A stretch of 64,000 bases of DNA from Voacanga thouarsii (GCA_026120185.1 JANUWF010001636.1:2418001-2482000), one strand, 5' to 3'; shown: positions 10,909 through 24,300, counted from the first letter of the stretch. Notes: generated by a model from the sequence alone, not told the origin. Made by a program: numbers and translations.

Positions 10909-12664
10909 TGTTGAAAAGTATACCCTCAAAAATTATGTATTATGTGTAAATATATTATAATAAAATATTTATTCATTCAATTTAGTTTGTTTCATATATT
11001 ATTGCATATTTAAGGTTCAAGTATGACAAATAATTGTCTATGTGTTGGATTATTCTTCACAGTAAGGTATAGACCATGAGTACTTTCATATAAGTAAAAT
11101 TGAGTTATTAGTCATTTGATGGAACTGGGCATTTCATCGAGGTAAAACTATTGTGTCATGATTTTTAATGAGGAATGGTTTACCTTGATTCAATAAGTAG
11201 TTCACTCACATCATTGGCATAAGCGTATTTCAAATACGTAGAATTGGACCCGTAGTACTAGTCTCTTTTAAAGTACTATAATTGTAGAAATTAGACTATT
11301 ATTGTTACAGCGTAGACGAATACCTTCATACTTGAGTATGCGTTGGTGGTCTGACGAAGTTAGGGTTTTATGCTTTAATGTATGTTGGGTGAGATTTCTT
11401 TTGTGAGACCAGTATCCTTATATGTTGGGTGTATTACTCTAATTAGTTAAGACAGACTCATTCAACAGAGTTTCTATGCTTCACTTAGTGAAATTAAATC
11501 ACCCACTTGTGATTGTCCAGGATAATCTAATAATCCAGAGCCTTGGGAACGTGACTCTAGAATGTGTACTTTTGGGTAGCTTTCAATGATAAGCAAGTAC
11601 ATTCAAGTGAGTCATGGATTATCAGACTAGAGATTTAAGGATGGTAAATTCTTTGAGACAAGTGTTAGTACATTTATCTTGTCTCATTGATTGGTGTTAC
11701 ATAGATGGGTATTTTCGTTATTTCACTTGTAGGTTGGAGACATTGCTTTAGTAATATTATTCTTAGAGTCAATATTTTTATATGATGATAAATAAAAAAA
11801 TTTAAAATGGTAAAATGCAACTATTTAATAGTAAGGATATTTTGGTAATTTTAGTAGCCATGAATAATATGTCTCTTGGTCCCAGGAGTAGTTTAAGTTA
11901 CTTTGGTACTGTTTAGACACAATCTAAGTTTGATGGATAGTTATTTGGAAGAGAAATAAAATTTATTCTAAAAGTTTAATTAGAATTGATTAATTAGTCT
12001 TAGGTTTTAAAAAAATCCTAGAAAAATAATTAATTAATTAAGAAGATTGTGTTGGAATAAATTAATTAATTGGGTTGATATATATTGACATATATTAAGA
12101 GTCTAATTAAAATTAATTAATTAGTCTTGAATATTTAATGAAGCCCAGAAAAGATAATTAATCAATTAAGAGAATTGAGCTAGTCTTGGACTGGTTTATG
12201 AGCACAGCACCAAGCCCATTAGGGCTTGAGAAAGCCCTAAAGTTGGCCGAAAATAAGAGGAAAAAAAAGACACGACTTTTTTTTCCCTTCACTCTCTGGT
12301 GTGCTGTCTCTCTCTCTCACTCTCTGTTCCACGTTCTTCTCTTTTTTTCTCTTTAAGAGTATCTTGATTATCCAAAGAATGATCTTTCACCAAGCTAACA
12401 CAAGAGTAAGGTAGAGTCATATTCCGAAAGACGAAAAGAGAAAGCTTGAAGACGCTTGATGCGTAGGAGTAGAAAATTGGCGAGAATACTGGACGAACCG
12501 CAGGCCCCTTCTCCCCTTTCAACGCAAGTTTTAGTGCAATCCAACCCCTCGTTGGTTAATCCGCGACTAATCAAGAAAAGTAAGTACTCTCTCCTAGATG
12601 TGGTTCGGAAAATTGAAAAATTTTTCGCTGCGTTTTCTTTGATATTTTCCATTTTGATCCTTCA
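10909..12664 (+). mobile_element. Angela/BARE-type solo LTR (copy C), nested in copy A
   Basis: It starts TGTTGAAAAGTATACCC and ends TTTTGATCCTTCA, 1,756 bp. The flanks are ATTTA (10904-10908) and ATTTT (12665-12669), one mismatch in a 5-bp target duplication. The broken host word is restored by excision: the text before 10909 and after 12664 aligns with the uninterrupted relative near 2160-2240. Short open frames inside (for example 12395-12671 on both strands) are chance. Confidence 0.8.
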
Positions 12665-13261
12665 ATTTTAACATACATGCAAAAATATTCTTGATTGGTT
12701 GATAAAATTGGATATTTCATCAAGTGAAAATTATTATGCTATACTTTCTATTTAAAATGATTTATTTTTAATAGGAGTTATCTCGTATCATAAGCGCAAG
12801 CGTATTGGAAATGTGTAAAATTTGACCTGTAACAATAATTTTTATCAAAATACTATAAGAGTAGATACTAGACTATTATATTGCTATAACATAGATGAAT
12901 ACTCTATAGTTTGAGTATGAGTTGATGATCTGGCGAAGTTAGGGTATATGCTTTGATATATGATAGGTGAGATTTCTATTATAAGATTAATAAATTTGTA
13001 TATTGGATATGTACAATAGAACTTCCACACTTTTCTTTGTGATAGTCCAGAATAATCTATGTAAAATTCAGGGCTCTCGAATCATAATTAAGATTGGAAT
13101 CCATAAGCAGTTGCATTCTTGGAAGTCAGATTATTGGATGAGATGTTAAATGATGATAGATATCACCGAGAAAGATGATAGTGCAAAAATGTCCAATCTC
13201 AATGGTGGATGTTATATAGAGGAGTACTTTTATCATTAAACAAATAGATCAAAGACATTAC

Positions 13262-15897
13262 TGTTAGAATGTATGCCTTCTAAGCTATGTATCTAATATA
13301 AATCCGATGTAATAAATAAAGTTTTATTCTCAACAATATTTACATTCCCATACTTTAATTTGTAATGTACGATTTATGTTAGAAAAGACGCATTGTATCT
13401 AAGTAAGTGATTTATGTGATTGGAGTCTTTCAGTGTAAGGTATGAATCATAGATTACTTAACACATAAATTGTAATTCTTAACTAATTGATGAGAATGAG
13501 AATCTTATCAGGACAAATGTTATTATACTATGAATTTCAGGTAGGGAATGTCTTACCTTTAGCCAATGAATAGTTATCTCACTTCATAGTATAAGCGTAT
13601 TTAGAATACGTAGAACTGGACCCATAATAGTGGTTTTTAAAAATATTAAAATGGAAGAAACCCATACTACTACTATTATTGCGTGGACTAATACCCTATA
13701 GTTTAAGTATAGATTGGAGGTTTGACGAAGTTATGAACATATACTATGATATGCTATGGGTGAGGTTCAATTATAGGAATAATATATCTGTATGTTGGGT
13801 ATATTTGACTAGTTAGTTAAGACAGATTCATACAAGATAGTTTGTATACTCTTGAATGGAGAAATCACCCATTTGTGATTGTTAGAGATAATCAAAATAA
13901 TTCAAGGCTCTGAGAACGTGACTTAGTATTTTATACTTTTGGGTAACTCCAAAAAATAAGTAGGTACATATTGAAAGTCATAAATTATCGGACTATATAT
14001 TTAAGGACGGTAGATATTATTGAGAGACGTGTTAATGTATTTCTCATATCTCAATTATGAGTGCTACGTAGAAGAGTATTTTAGTCATTACACGTGTAGG
14101 TCAAAAACAACACATTTGTAGTATTATTTTTTGGGTCAATATTTTTATGTGGTGATAAATAGAATATCTAAAATGATAAAGTACAACTATTTGTTAGTTG
14201 GAGATATTTTAGTCATTTTAGTAGCAAAGAATAATATGTCTTTTGTTTCTAGAGTAGTTCAAGTAACTTTAATAATTGATATACCATGTGGACTTATTGG
14301 ATGAAATAATTAATGGAAGAATTATTCTAAGCGTTCAATTAGTTATTTATTTAGGTTAAAATAATTTATTGGACCAATTTAATTAATTAATTGTCTTGGA
14401 TAATTTTTATATTAGACCCAGAGGATCAATTAATTAATTAATAAAGAAGTTGAATTAATAAGTTTTAGAGTTATTAAGAAAGTGGACCAAATCCATAGGC
14501 TACCAGGTTTTGTGTGAGACGGTGGTCAGGGTTTCCTAACCCTGAAGGTAGGCGTCACGTTTAAAAAAGAAAAAAAGTAGAGGTGGCACTGACTAGGGTA
14601 AAGGGGTTATTGTTTTCATTGTTCGGTGAGTGTTGTGCATAGCAATGGCAAGTGAAACGACCCGCACGGATTTGAGCCATACCGGGACGGTTCCGGGGAC
14701 TATCCCTTGGGCCTTGCTGGCTAGTCCCTGCCAAAACTGGACCAGTCCGTGCCAGGGCCTTGGGCCAATAGCCTTGGGACCGGCACGAACCATCCCCTAG
14801 GACTATAAGGCCCGTGGGCCAGGTGGCTCTTCTTTTTTTAAAAAAAAAATATTTTTTTAATTTTTTATAATTTAAATAATATGATTGTTTGTATTTATAA
14901 GAAAACGTACCTTGAAGTGGTGACAGATTTAGCTTAGACTCCTATCAATTTTATTAATTAATAAAATAAAAATAATATAGAAAGGAGATTTGATACCTAA
15001 ACCTCTTAAATAATACTATATTGTTTAAAATTTAAATAAAATAATATCCTAAAATATTAATACTTGACCACTACTTAATAAACTTTCAAATTTTGAATAT
15101 GATACTTGAAAGTTTCTAAAAATATATTCCTATCAAATTCTATTTTAACACCCTTTTTTTTTATAGAAGAAAATAGAAAGAATTAATGTTGGAGGACAGT
15201 ATTTGGAAAGTTTTGAGGTGAGCTTGGGGTATAGAGTTTTTGGAGTAGAAAAGTGAATATGGTTATTGGGGGAATGTAAAAAAAAATTAATTAATTAAAT
15301 TATGGCGGGTCGGCCTGCCAGTCCATGGCTCGTCCCTGAGCCTAGTCAGTTTGGCCCTATTATGGCAGGCCGGCCAGTGTGCCGATACGGCCCTTGGGCC
15401 GGTCCGCAGGCCGGTCTGCCATAATAGGGTCAAGTCAGGATCAACACAGACTAGCCCTTGGGCCCGGTGGGCCTACTCAGCCCACTTGCCAATACTAACT
15501 TGTGCATTGTGCATACTACTATTCATGTAACGAAAGCAAGAGACAACTTCACTAGCTGTTGTCTTCTTCTCTTCACACATAGCTCTCTCGTTGTCTTCCT
15601 ATTCCTTCGTCCTTGTTACTACTTTCATCGGTAGTTAGCCTACAATAAGGTTAGAAAATGTTCTGAAAGGCTGAGAGCTAGTAAATTGGTATGTGTTTGA
15701 TGCGAAAGAGTAGGAGATTGGCAGGCATTCCTGTAGAACAAGTCACAGTTCCTAGCCAGGAGGCACTGTCTAATCCAACCCCAACACCAGTTATTCAATC
15801 TACGCAATGAAAAAGTAAGTTTTCTAGATCATTTAATTGGAAAAAATTTAAAAGTTTACTTCCACTGTGCTTGTTTATGTTTCCCTTGATCCCTTCA
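13262..15897 (+). mobile_element. Angela/BARE-type solo LTR (copy D), nested in copy A
   Basis: It starts TGTTAGAATGTATGCC and ends TTGATCCCTTCA, with a perfect ATTAC target duplication (13257-13261 and 15898-15902). Its 2,636 bp exceed the family length because a hAT element sits inside. Without that element it is about 1.77 kb, matching its sisters. Confidence 0.9.
14640..15498. mobile_element. Non-autonomous hAT-like element nested in LTR copy D
   Basis: Terminal inverted repeats are TAGCAATGGCAAGTG on the left and the reverse complement of TTAGTATTGGCAAGTG on the right. The 8-bp flanks are GTTGTGCA (14632-14639) and CTTGTGCA (15499-15506), seven of eight matching. Both subterminal regions are dense in GGCC-type words (for example CCCTTGGGCC and GCCGGT), GC-rich in an otherwise AT-rich region. 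Such subterminal repeats are a common hAT transposase-binding layout. At 859 bp with no long frame, it has no transposase. Confidence 0.85.
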
Positions 15898-16785
15898 ATT
15901 ACTATCACATTATTATATATCTTCATATGATGATAAATGAAGATGAATAAATACACCTATTTGTTAGTTAGTAATGGTATTGTGGCCATTTTAGTACTCA
16001 AGGATGATATGTTTTTTGGCCTCTAGTATAGCTTGAGAAACTAAAATGATTTTAGTCATTATATAGATTATTAGATATTTAATAATAGAAAGAGAAATTA
16101 ATTTATTTTAGAAAGTCCATATTAATGCATGAGTTAGAATAATTAATTAGTTCAAAAAAATTCAAAATTATATATTGATTAGAATAAAATAAATATTTGG
16201 CCTTAGGTCATGGATTTTAATTTATTAAAAAGACCCAGACAAAATAATAAATTATTAGGTTAATAATTTATTGCTTTAGGTTTTTATTGATAAAGAATTA
16301 AAAAACTCATTAAAAAACAATAAGTTTGGTAAGATGGGACAAAATCCTAACCCATCATATATTAGGGTGTAGCTGGCTATAAGTTTAATAAAAGCCCTAA
16401 GAAGGTTGGACAAAAAGGACAATGGGAAACCTAGAGCTGCCAACCCCGTGCTCTCTCTCTCTCTGATTTCCTTTTTCTTCTTTAGACAAACATCCTAATT
16501 ACTTTTATTGGTAGAATTTATGAGGTTGAAAAAATACTTTGGAAGGTAAAAAGGAGACGGTTTTAACGTTTCACGCATAGGAGTTGAAGGTTGGCAAGTC
16601 TTCCTGTTAGTAATACTCCAGAAAATGCGGTTTAGTCAAGCCTTGAGTAACTTGAGATTCAACAAAATCTAGTGCAACCCTCATTTTATTCTACTTTGAA
16701 AAAGAAAAGTAAGCATATTTTTCTCGTCTTTTATAATTTTTAACTTTTATTTTATTGCGTTTAGTATATTCGATCCTATAGATTC

Positions 16786-18572
16786 TGAAGGCATGAAAAA
16801 GGAAAAACATAGAGCACGCAGCGGAAGCGAAAGCAAAAAAACTAGAAAAATCAATAACAGAGGAATTCCCGTCCAGGGCCGGCGCCGGTTAGGCTTTGGC
16901 GGGACTCCGAGGTTAAAAATTTCTTACCTCTTTTCCTCGTTCTAAGAATTGGTTGGACCGAAATGTGTGCAATCGGGATAAGTGTGTTGGTGGAAGCCTC
17001 TAGTACGATTCCTACAAGCCTCCTACTCCGTCTTTGCATGTAGTTGAACGCCAAAACTCTTGATCTTTCAATATATGGCCTACCTAATTTCGTTTGGTGA
17101 ACAACTAACAGAACTAAGGAATATTTTCTGGAGAGAGAGAGAGAGAGAGAGAGACATGTGTTTCTTTTTCCACAGAGAAGAGTCTGGTAAAAAAAAAAAA
17201 CAACTATCTTGTCAACCCTCTTGTTTAACCTAAATAAAACCCTAGGTTAAACTGAATTGAGCCATTAGACTCTTAGTTTAGCCTTTTAGACTAAATTAAT
17301 TATTTTAATTAGAACCAATTTAATGGCCCAACAAATAATTAATTTTCCCAACCCAAATAAACTAGTCCAATAAATAAGCCTATATTAGTTTAGTCCTAGG
17401 TTAATATTTAATTATTCAAATTGGGCGAAAGCCCTGAATAATTAATTAACCCACTAAACTAATTTAATTAATTTTCTCTCTCCATGGACCTTTATTTTAT
17501 TCTAACCCAATAATTAAATCAGACTATTTAAATAAAATAAATTATATTTAATTTAAGATCAATTCCTTAGCATCTATTTAATTAGGACTCACGGTTTATA
17601 TTGGGAACTAAAAGACACACCGCATTGACTACTAAAATGACCAAAATACTCTTGTCATATAAATAGCTGTATTTTGCACTTTAAATATTTCCTAATATCA
17701 CCATAAGGAAATATTGACCCCAAGGACAATGCTGCATTAGCAAAGTCTCCGACCTATAGGTGTAATGACTAAAATACCTCTCTATACATCGCCGTACATT
17801 TAGAAAGGAAGAAGTATACTAACATCTCTCTAAATGACATCTACCATCCTTAGGCTTCTAGTTCAATAATCCACTTCCTGGATTATTTCTGCTTTTCAAT
17901 GGAGCTACCCTAAAGCAAACATTTAAGTCATGTTTCTCAGGGTCTTGGATATTTAGTTCATTCAGACAACCACAATGGGCGACATAGTATAAAAATTATC
18001 TTGTATAAGTCTGTCTTAATTAACTAGTCACGCATACCCAACATGCAAGTATATTGGCTCTACGATAGAACCTCAATTATAGCATATCAAAATACATGCT
18101 CCAGCTTCGTCAGACCACCAACTCATACTCAAGTCATAGAGTACTAGTTCACGCTGTAGCGGTAGTAGTCTAGGTTTCTATCATATAATACTTTCAGAAA
18201 CTACTACTACAGGTCATGTTCTACGTATTCGAAATACGTTTATGTTATGAAGTGAGTGGACTATTCACTAGTTAAAGGTAAACCATTCTCCATTTGAAAT
18301 TCACAACATAATAACCTAAATATGATGAAATTTCCATTCTCATCAATCGGTTAAGAACGAATGTTTATGTGTCAAGTAACTCGTAATCCATACCTTACTG
18401 TGAAAGATCTCCATTTACATGGACCACTTACTTAAGCACAATGGGTTTTTTTCCAAAAGTAATTGTGTATAAATAAAATATAAATTCAAAAAAAATCTAA
18501 AAATAAATTATTTTATTAAAACATTCGATTTTTACATCAGAAACCTAGTCTAAGAGGGCATATTTTCCAACA
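16786..18572 (-). mobile_element. Angela/BARE-type solo LTR (copy B), inverted, back to back with copy A
   Basis: On the minus strand it starts TGTTGGAAAATATGCCCTC at 18572 and ends TTTTTCATGCCTTCA at 16786, 1,787 bp. It is flanked by GATTC (16781-16785) and AATTC (18573-18577), so it shares its inner 5-bp target copy with copy A. An AG/CT microsatellite lies at about 17133-17154, at the place where its sisters have one. The start matches the classic BARE/Angela LTR terminus best of the five copies. Confidence 0.85.
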
Positions 18573-18577
18573 AATTC

Positions 18578-19203
18578 CTCATCAAATTCTCTTTTTAGCC
18601 AACAATCTTAGCAAAAGGGTAGTGCAAATCATAATACAGGTGACTTTCTATACTTTTGGTACATTTTTCCTGACCGTGTTCACTTATTAACTACTAAATC
18701 TTTCAATTCATTGGTAATTCTTGATCAAAATCTATTTCGCTAGTCAACAAACTTGGATTAAGATAGTTCAAGTAAATTTCTATAGTTTAAGTACATTCTT
18801 TCTGATCATATTCATTTATTAGTTACTAATCTTTTATTAATATTTCCAAATCAAATTTTCTTTTCATGTGAAAAATTTTAGAATGAGAGAATAAGGGTAA
18901 GTGAAAGTAAGCTATTTATAATTTTAGTATACATTTTTTCTAATGGCTTTCATTTATTAGACACTAAATTTTTTATCAGTATTCTGATCAATTTTATTTT
19001 TTAGTTGGCAATTTTAGCACAAGAATGATAGATAATGCTATTACCTTGTGAAACTTCAAGAAGTATATTCTTTTCGATCGTCTACATTTATTCGCCAACA
19101 AATCTTTGATCAAAGTCTTTTCTTTGGTTGGCAATTTTACTAGCAATTTTGATAATGAAAGAGGGTGAGTTTTAGTTATTTCATACAAATTATCAAAATA
19201 AGC
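18578..19203. repeat. Satellite-like tandem repeat, about four to five monomers
   Basis: Monomers begin with variants of GGCAATTTTAGC and contain TTCATTTATTAGCCACTAAA and CAATTCTTGATCAAA words, spaced about 125-140 bp. The sequence continues the text broken at 10727, confirming that 10728-18572 is an insertion block. No gene is seen. Confidence 0.75.
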
Positions 19204-19755
19204 CTTTATATTGTGAATTTGATTTAAAATATAGTCAGAAAAAAAAATATAAAATTGTAAAGTAAAGAAACTATAAGAAGAAAAGAAATAAAAGAATTAC
19301 TTAGATTCAAATTGATATTCTATTCATTTACATAAGGCCCCTATTTATGAAAGTTTAGATACATATTCTTAAAAGATAAGAAATGAACCTAATAAATACG
19401 ATTTGATGATGTCCATTAATAAACTTAGAAAAATGAATAGTCGTATTTATTTTTGAATAAATATATAATTTCACAAATTGAATAGTCACATTTATTTTCG
19501 AAATAAATGGATAGCTACAAAAAATGAACAACCACTTTATCCTATTGATTTCATAATACTTCCCCTTAAATGTTTTTTTTTTTAAATCTTGAAAATGCCT
19601 CGCTAAGAACCATCTTAGGAAAAACCCTGTGGGACAAAACCTAGCTAAAGAAAAAAAAAGTACATTTTCCATTTTTGAGAAAATATTGCCTCGTTAAAAA
19701 CCTGATCGAGAAAAAATTCAATAGGAATAAACCTTGAATAGGAAAAAAGAGCACA

Positions 19756-19758
<3 letters not shown>

Positions 19759-19820
<62 letters not shown>
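19759..19820. repeat. (CA)n microsatellite
   Basis: An uninterrupted CA/TG dinucleotide run of about 31 units lies between the RNase H end and the 3' LTR of the Copia element. It yields spurious cysteine-valine open frames on the minus strand. Confidence 0.97.
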
Positions 19821-19821
<1 letters not shown>

Positions 19822-19829
19822 CCTCTTGA

Positions 19830-21776
19830 TAGTATCATCCAAGATGACTTTATATTTTTTAGCCAATGTATCCTAATTTATATACTAATTTTTCAAATGA
19901 TGTAGTCGATAATGTCATAGTAAATAAAAATTTCAGATTATCATATGATCAAATCTGTTGTAAATCTTTTTCACATCTCTTCTAGAATTCATGAGTAAAG
20001 AAAAATTTTGGTGAAATGTGTTTCGTCATATCTCCTTAATAGATCCACATCTTAATTGAGTTGTACAAGTTGTATTATCTGCATAAAGAGGTATTGGAAT
20101 TTATTTTTAAGAGGATAAATCATAATTTTGTCGAATATAATGAATTATTGATCTTGATTATACATATTCTCGATTTAACTCATGAATGATTATAATTTCA
20201 ATATGATTACAAAAAGTGATTATTATAGATTATTTTGTAGAGTGTCATAATATAGCAGCATCATCACATATATATAAATAGTTAATTTAAGAACGTACTT
20301 TATGTGAATCAGATAGATACAACATCTACATAACCAATCAATATTTGGTTGGTTTTATTTGAATAAAATAATTCGAGATCAATTATCCCTTGAAGATATC
20401 TCTTGACATGAATAATACTATTCCAATACCGTCGTGTTGGAGAATAATTAAATCTTACTAATAAATTAATAGAAAAATATTATATCATATCAAGTGTTAT
20501 TAACAAGGTATATTAGTACATTAATTGAACTGAGATATAATACTTCAAGATTAAGAAGTTCTTCATCATCTTTTCAAGGTCGGAAAGGATCATTATTTGC
20601 ATCTAATGACCTAACAATTCTTGGAATACTTAATAGATGTGCATTGTCCATATAAAATCTTTGTTGTATGTGTTAATTGATAAATAAAAATATTATCTTC
20701 AATTTTTAAACTAAGACAAAACTTGGTTCTTTTAAAATTTTTAATTTTAAATTCTCGCTTCAGACTATCTCTTACCTCTTGGAGCTCTTTTAGAGTTTTA
20801 ATAAGGTTTATATTATTAACATATATAGTAAGTATAACAAAGTCAGATCTAATTTTTTTTATTTTATAAAATCACATGGATATACTAAATCATTTTTTAT
20901 CTTGAGTTTAATAAATATTTACTAAGACAATTATATCACATACGTCTAGACTGCTTTAAGTTATACAATGACTTTTATAATTTAATAGAACAATTTCCTT
21001 GAGAGCTTTAGGCATACTAAATTTGTGTAGGATTTTCATATAAATATCATTATCAAGGTTCCCATATAAATAAGCAGTAACTACATCTATTAGGCATACG
21101 CCAATTTTTTTACATACTACTAGACAAATAAGGTATTAAAGTGTAACTACATCCACTAAGGGTAAATATGTCTCATTGTAATCAACACTTAATTTTTGAG
21201 AAAAATTTTGTGCCACAAGTCGTACTTAATATTTCATGACTTCATTATATTCATTTCATTTTTGTACAAATGCCCATTTATAAATAATTAATTTTACATC
21301 TTCTAGTGTTCAGACTATAAGTAAAAAAAAAAAAAAAACTCATGCTTTGCAAGTGAATTTAACTCTGATTGAATTGCATATTTTTATTTTGACTAATTCC
21401 TTATATAACGACATTCTTTAACTGATATTAGTTTAAGAACCTCATTATCTTTTAACACACCAAGTGCTTATTATATGCAAAAACATTACTAATAGTTGTT
21501 TTCATCCGATTTCAACTTCTACTAGAAATAGTATAATTGATGAAAATCTCATTATTCTTTTTATTACTTTCAAAAACTTGGATCTTTTCATCAGTTGTCA
21601 CTTGGTCCCTATTTTCTAATTCTTCAATTTAATCACCTTGATCCTTTAATCCTTTTTTTTCGAGGATTTTCATCTTTTGAACCAATAGATTGTCTACACT
21701 TTTGGCATTCGATAGTGCTGGGAAGTAGCTTATTGCAGAAAATCATTTTAGAAATTGCTATAAAAATTATTGGCAA
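19830..21776 (-). pseudogene. Copia reverse transcriptase and RNase H, inactive
   Basis: Reading the minus strand from 21776, segments such as TTDEKIQVFESNKKNNE, KTTISNVFAYN, then YKWAFVQK and RLVAQNFSQKLSVDYNETY are readable. Further on are DVVTAYLYGNLDNDIYMKI and a catalytic-box region reading IYVNN near 20810-20850. Later parts read CTTQLRCGSIK and FEKLVYKL-like residues near the RNase H end. The order and motifs follow plant Copia polymerases. The family active site is YVDD, so YVNN would lack both catalytic aspartates. Many in-frame stops confirm a dead copy. Confidence 0.85.
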
Positions 21777-22930
21777 TGTTTGAGCAAAAACAAATTGAAG
21801 TTCTTTTAGGAATGTGAATCCCGAAAGATATTGAAGAATATCTTAGCACTAGAAGCTAATTGGATTCCTTATAGGATTAGGCAAATAATTGGAGTTGAAT
21901 TAGGAAATTAATTCCAGAAGAATTAGGAGAAGTTCTAACAATATATATACAAGATCATGCTATAAAGGTTATTGAATATTTTTGGGATTGAGTATGAAGA
22001 TATGGAAGATTTTGATCGGCATTTTTTAGGAAATATTCTAATTTAACAAGGAAATAAAGTACTTTTTTGTCATTATCAAAGTTGGCGTCTGATAGACATT
22101 TTCGACAGAATTGAAGCTGGTTTAGAAATTGTAATATTGGTAAGGTTTTGATGCTGTAATAATTTAATTAGAGTAGGAAAGGGATTCTAGAGAATCTTAA
22201 ATGAATTTTGGTGAAGATCTAATGAAGAATTTGTAAGTGAAAGATTTTGAATCCAAGTAGAAATGAAGTTGCAAAGATTTAGGAAGCTGCAAGGCTAATG
22301 TAGATTCCTAATTTGTCAAGGAAACTACTACTCTGTTGTAATATATAATAGCGACCAAAGAAGAAGAGAAAACATAAGCTAGAAGCACGAAAAAAGAGAG
22401 ATTCTTTGTAGATTGGTGGAGAAAAATAGAGTGAGGGAATTCATGATTAAATTCTAAAAGGTACTGATATACATGCCATTGATGAAGCTTTTTGTTTTTC
22501 TCTATTAAAGTGTGTGTCAGTAATTCAAGTAAACTACGTTGATAATCATTATCTTCTTGGGGGATTTGAATTATTCATTTTTCAATCCAAATACATTTTT
22601 TGTGGGAAAGTTTCTTGAACTCAAGCGAAGTACCGGGCTATAGTAGCAATGAAGATTGAAAGGTATTCAATCGTGGGGTTGGGTCCAACAAAGGGTCTTC
22701 TGGAAGTTTGACAAAAAGAACACTGTGTTGTGTTCTATTAGAATCCATTAGGGACATTTGGTGATTGAGATAAGTATTATCCTTGTAATTTTGATTAAAG
22801 TTTAAATGGATTTTTTTACTGGTCTAGGACTCGCAAACGTAGGCTTATTAATAGTTGAACTACGTTACCAATTTGCTGCGTTTGTTAGACTCTTTACTTT
22901 ACTATTTGTCAAACTAATATCGTTGCAACA
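21777..22930 (+). mobile_element. Solo LTR-like insert within the Copia pol region
   Basis: Copia coding text is interrupted between about 21776 and 22930. The insert starts TGTTTGAGCAAAAACAAA and ends ATCGTTGCAACA. Its 3' part has an LTR-like layout (GACTCGCAAACGTAGGC, then a short T-rich tail). A clean 5-bp target duplication was not found, so the exact limits are uncertain by tens of bases. Confidence 0.5.
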
Positions 22931-24300
22931 GAAAAGTTTAAAAAACTATAGGAAATTTACAATCCAAACCTAATAGATACCTATAGGAACTTCATTTTGT
23001 TCTTTTGGGACTTCTATCTGAATGGGAGTATTTATAATTGAAATATGTTATTTAGTTACCCTTATAAAGTCATCAAAAAATTATGGTATTATGGTATTAC
23101 AAATGAATTATTTTTTGTACTTATAGTTCACTCATACTTGTACTGAATGCAAATAATTCAATGATGTTGTCCAATCAAGCTCTATTTTATGTAATTTATG
23201 TTTTCTCCCCAATTTCAGAAATAAAGTTTCATCAAAATGGTAATAAGTAAATCTTGTTGTGAATACGTCTATAATTAATAATTCAAGATATTTAATTATA
23301 GAAGGAGAATCATATCCAATATATATCCCCAAACTTTTTTGAGAACCTATTTTAGTCTATTGATTTGGTGCTATTGCTACATATACAATGCGCCCAAAAA
23401 TTCTCAAATATGTAATATTTGATCTCTGAACTAAAAAAAAAAAAAAAATTGTTAGGGAGAGAATTTATTATGACTTATTAGCCTTGCACATATAAGTGTT
23501 GTAGCATGCAAAATAGCATGTCTCCAAGCAGAAGCAAGGAAATTTGTTCTCATTAGTAATGATCCAGTAATTAACTGTAACCTTTTTAATAAATGATTTA
23601 GCTAGACCATTTTGAGTATGAACACGAGTTATCAGATGTTTAATAATAATGCCAATTGACATGTAATAAGCATCAAATGTATGGGAGGAACATTCTCTGG
23701 CATTATCTAGACGGATTCATTTAATAGGATAATTTGAAAATTATACTCTTAAGCGAATTATTTAGGTAGGTAATCTCACAAATACTAAGTTGCAAGTTGA
23801 TAATAAATAGAAATGTGACCATCGAGTTGATGCATTAATTAAAACTACAAAATATTTGAATTGCCCACATGGTGGATGAATTGGTCAATATATCACCTTG
23901 ACCCCTTTCTAGAAATGTTGGAGATTCAAACTCCACTTTTGTTAGAAATGGTTTAATAACTAATTTCCCTTGAAACATGAAACATATGAAAATTTATTTG
24001 AAGTCAAAATATTTTGATTTTTCCTGAAATGACCATGTATATTTTTAATTATTCTTCACATCATAATAATCCTATTCAGGTAAGGTCAAATGATAAATGT
24101 AGCAGGATTAGCAAACTTCTAGTTTAGTAAATAATGTGCTTCAATTGCATGGATTTTTGTACAATATAAGCTAGATGAAAAAAGATAGATAACTTTTTAA
24201 ATAAAGATTTTTTACCCGAATTTATTTGAATAATATAAAGATATTCAAAACTATTTTCTTTCATTATTTTAATTTGATATATCCATTTTGGCAGATATCT
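22931..24300 (-). pseudogene. Copia integrase region, inactive
   Basis: Segments readable on the minus strand include MGIYIGYDSPSIIKYLE (near 23332) and IIKHLITRVHTQNGLAKSFI (near 23640). The first resembles the motif after the Copia integrase core (GYDSPSIIRYLEP), the second the HTQNGLAE motif in the core. Stops and frameshifts separate them. They sit between gag and reverse transcriptase in the same orientation, as expected for Copia. Confidence 0.8.

Larger units (their letters stand above)
10728..16780 (+). mobile_element. Angela/BARE-type Copia solo LTR (copy A), holding two nested LTRs
   Basis: It starts TGTTGGAAATTATGTATG and ends TTCGATCCTATA at 16780, between AATTC (10723-10727) and GATTC (16781-16785). 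Removing the two nested LTRs leaves three pieces (10728-10908, 12665-13261, 15898-16780) totalling about 1.66 kb. These read continuously when compared with the sister LTRs. No internal retrotransposon coding region is present. Confidence 0.8.

Noticed and set aside
14593..14793. A 66-residue protein on the minus strand
   Set aside because: It lies in the GC-rich subterminal repeats of the hAT element and reflects lack of stops in GC-rich DNA.
19641..19866. Cysteine-valine repeat proteins
   Set aside because: They are translations of the (CA)n microsatellite inside the dead Copia element.
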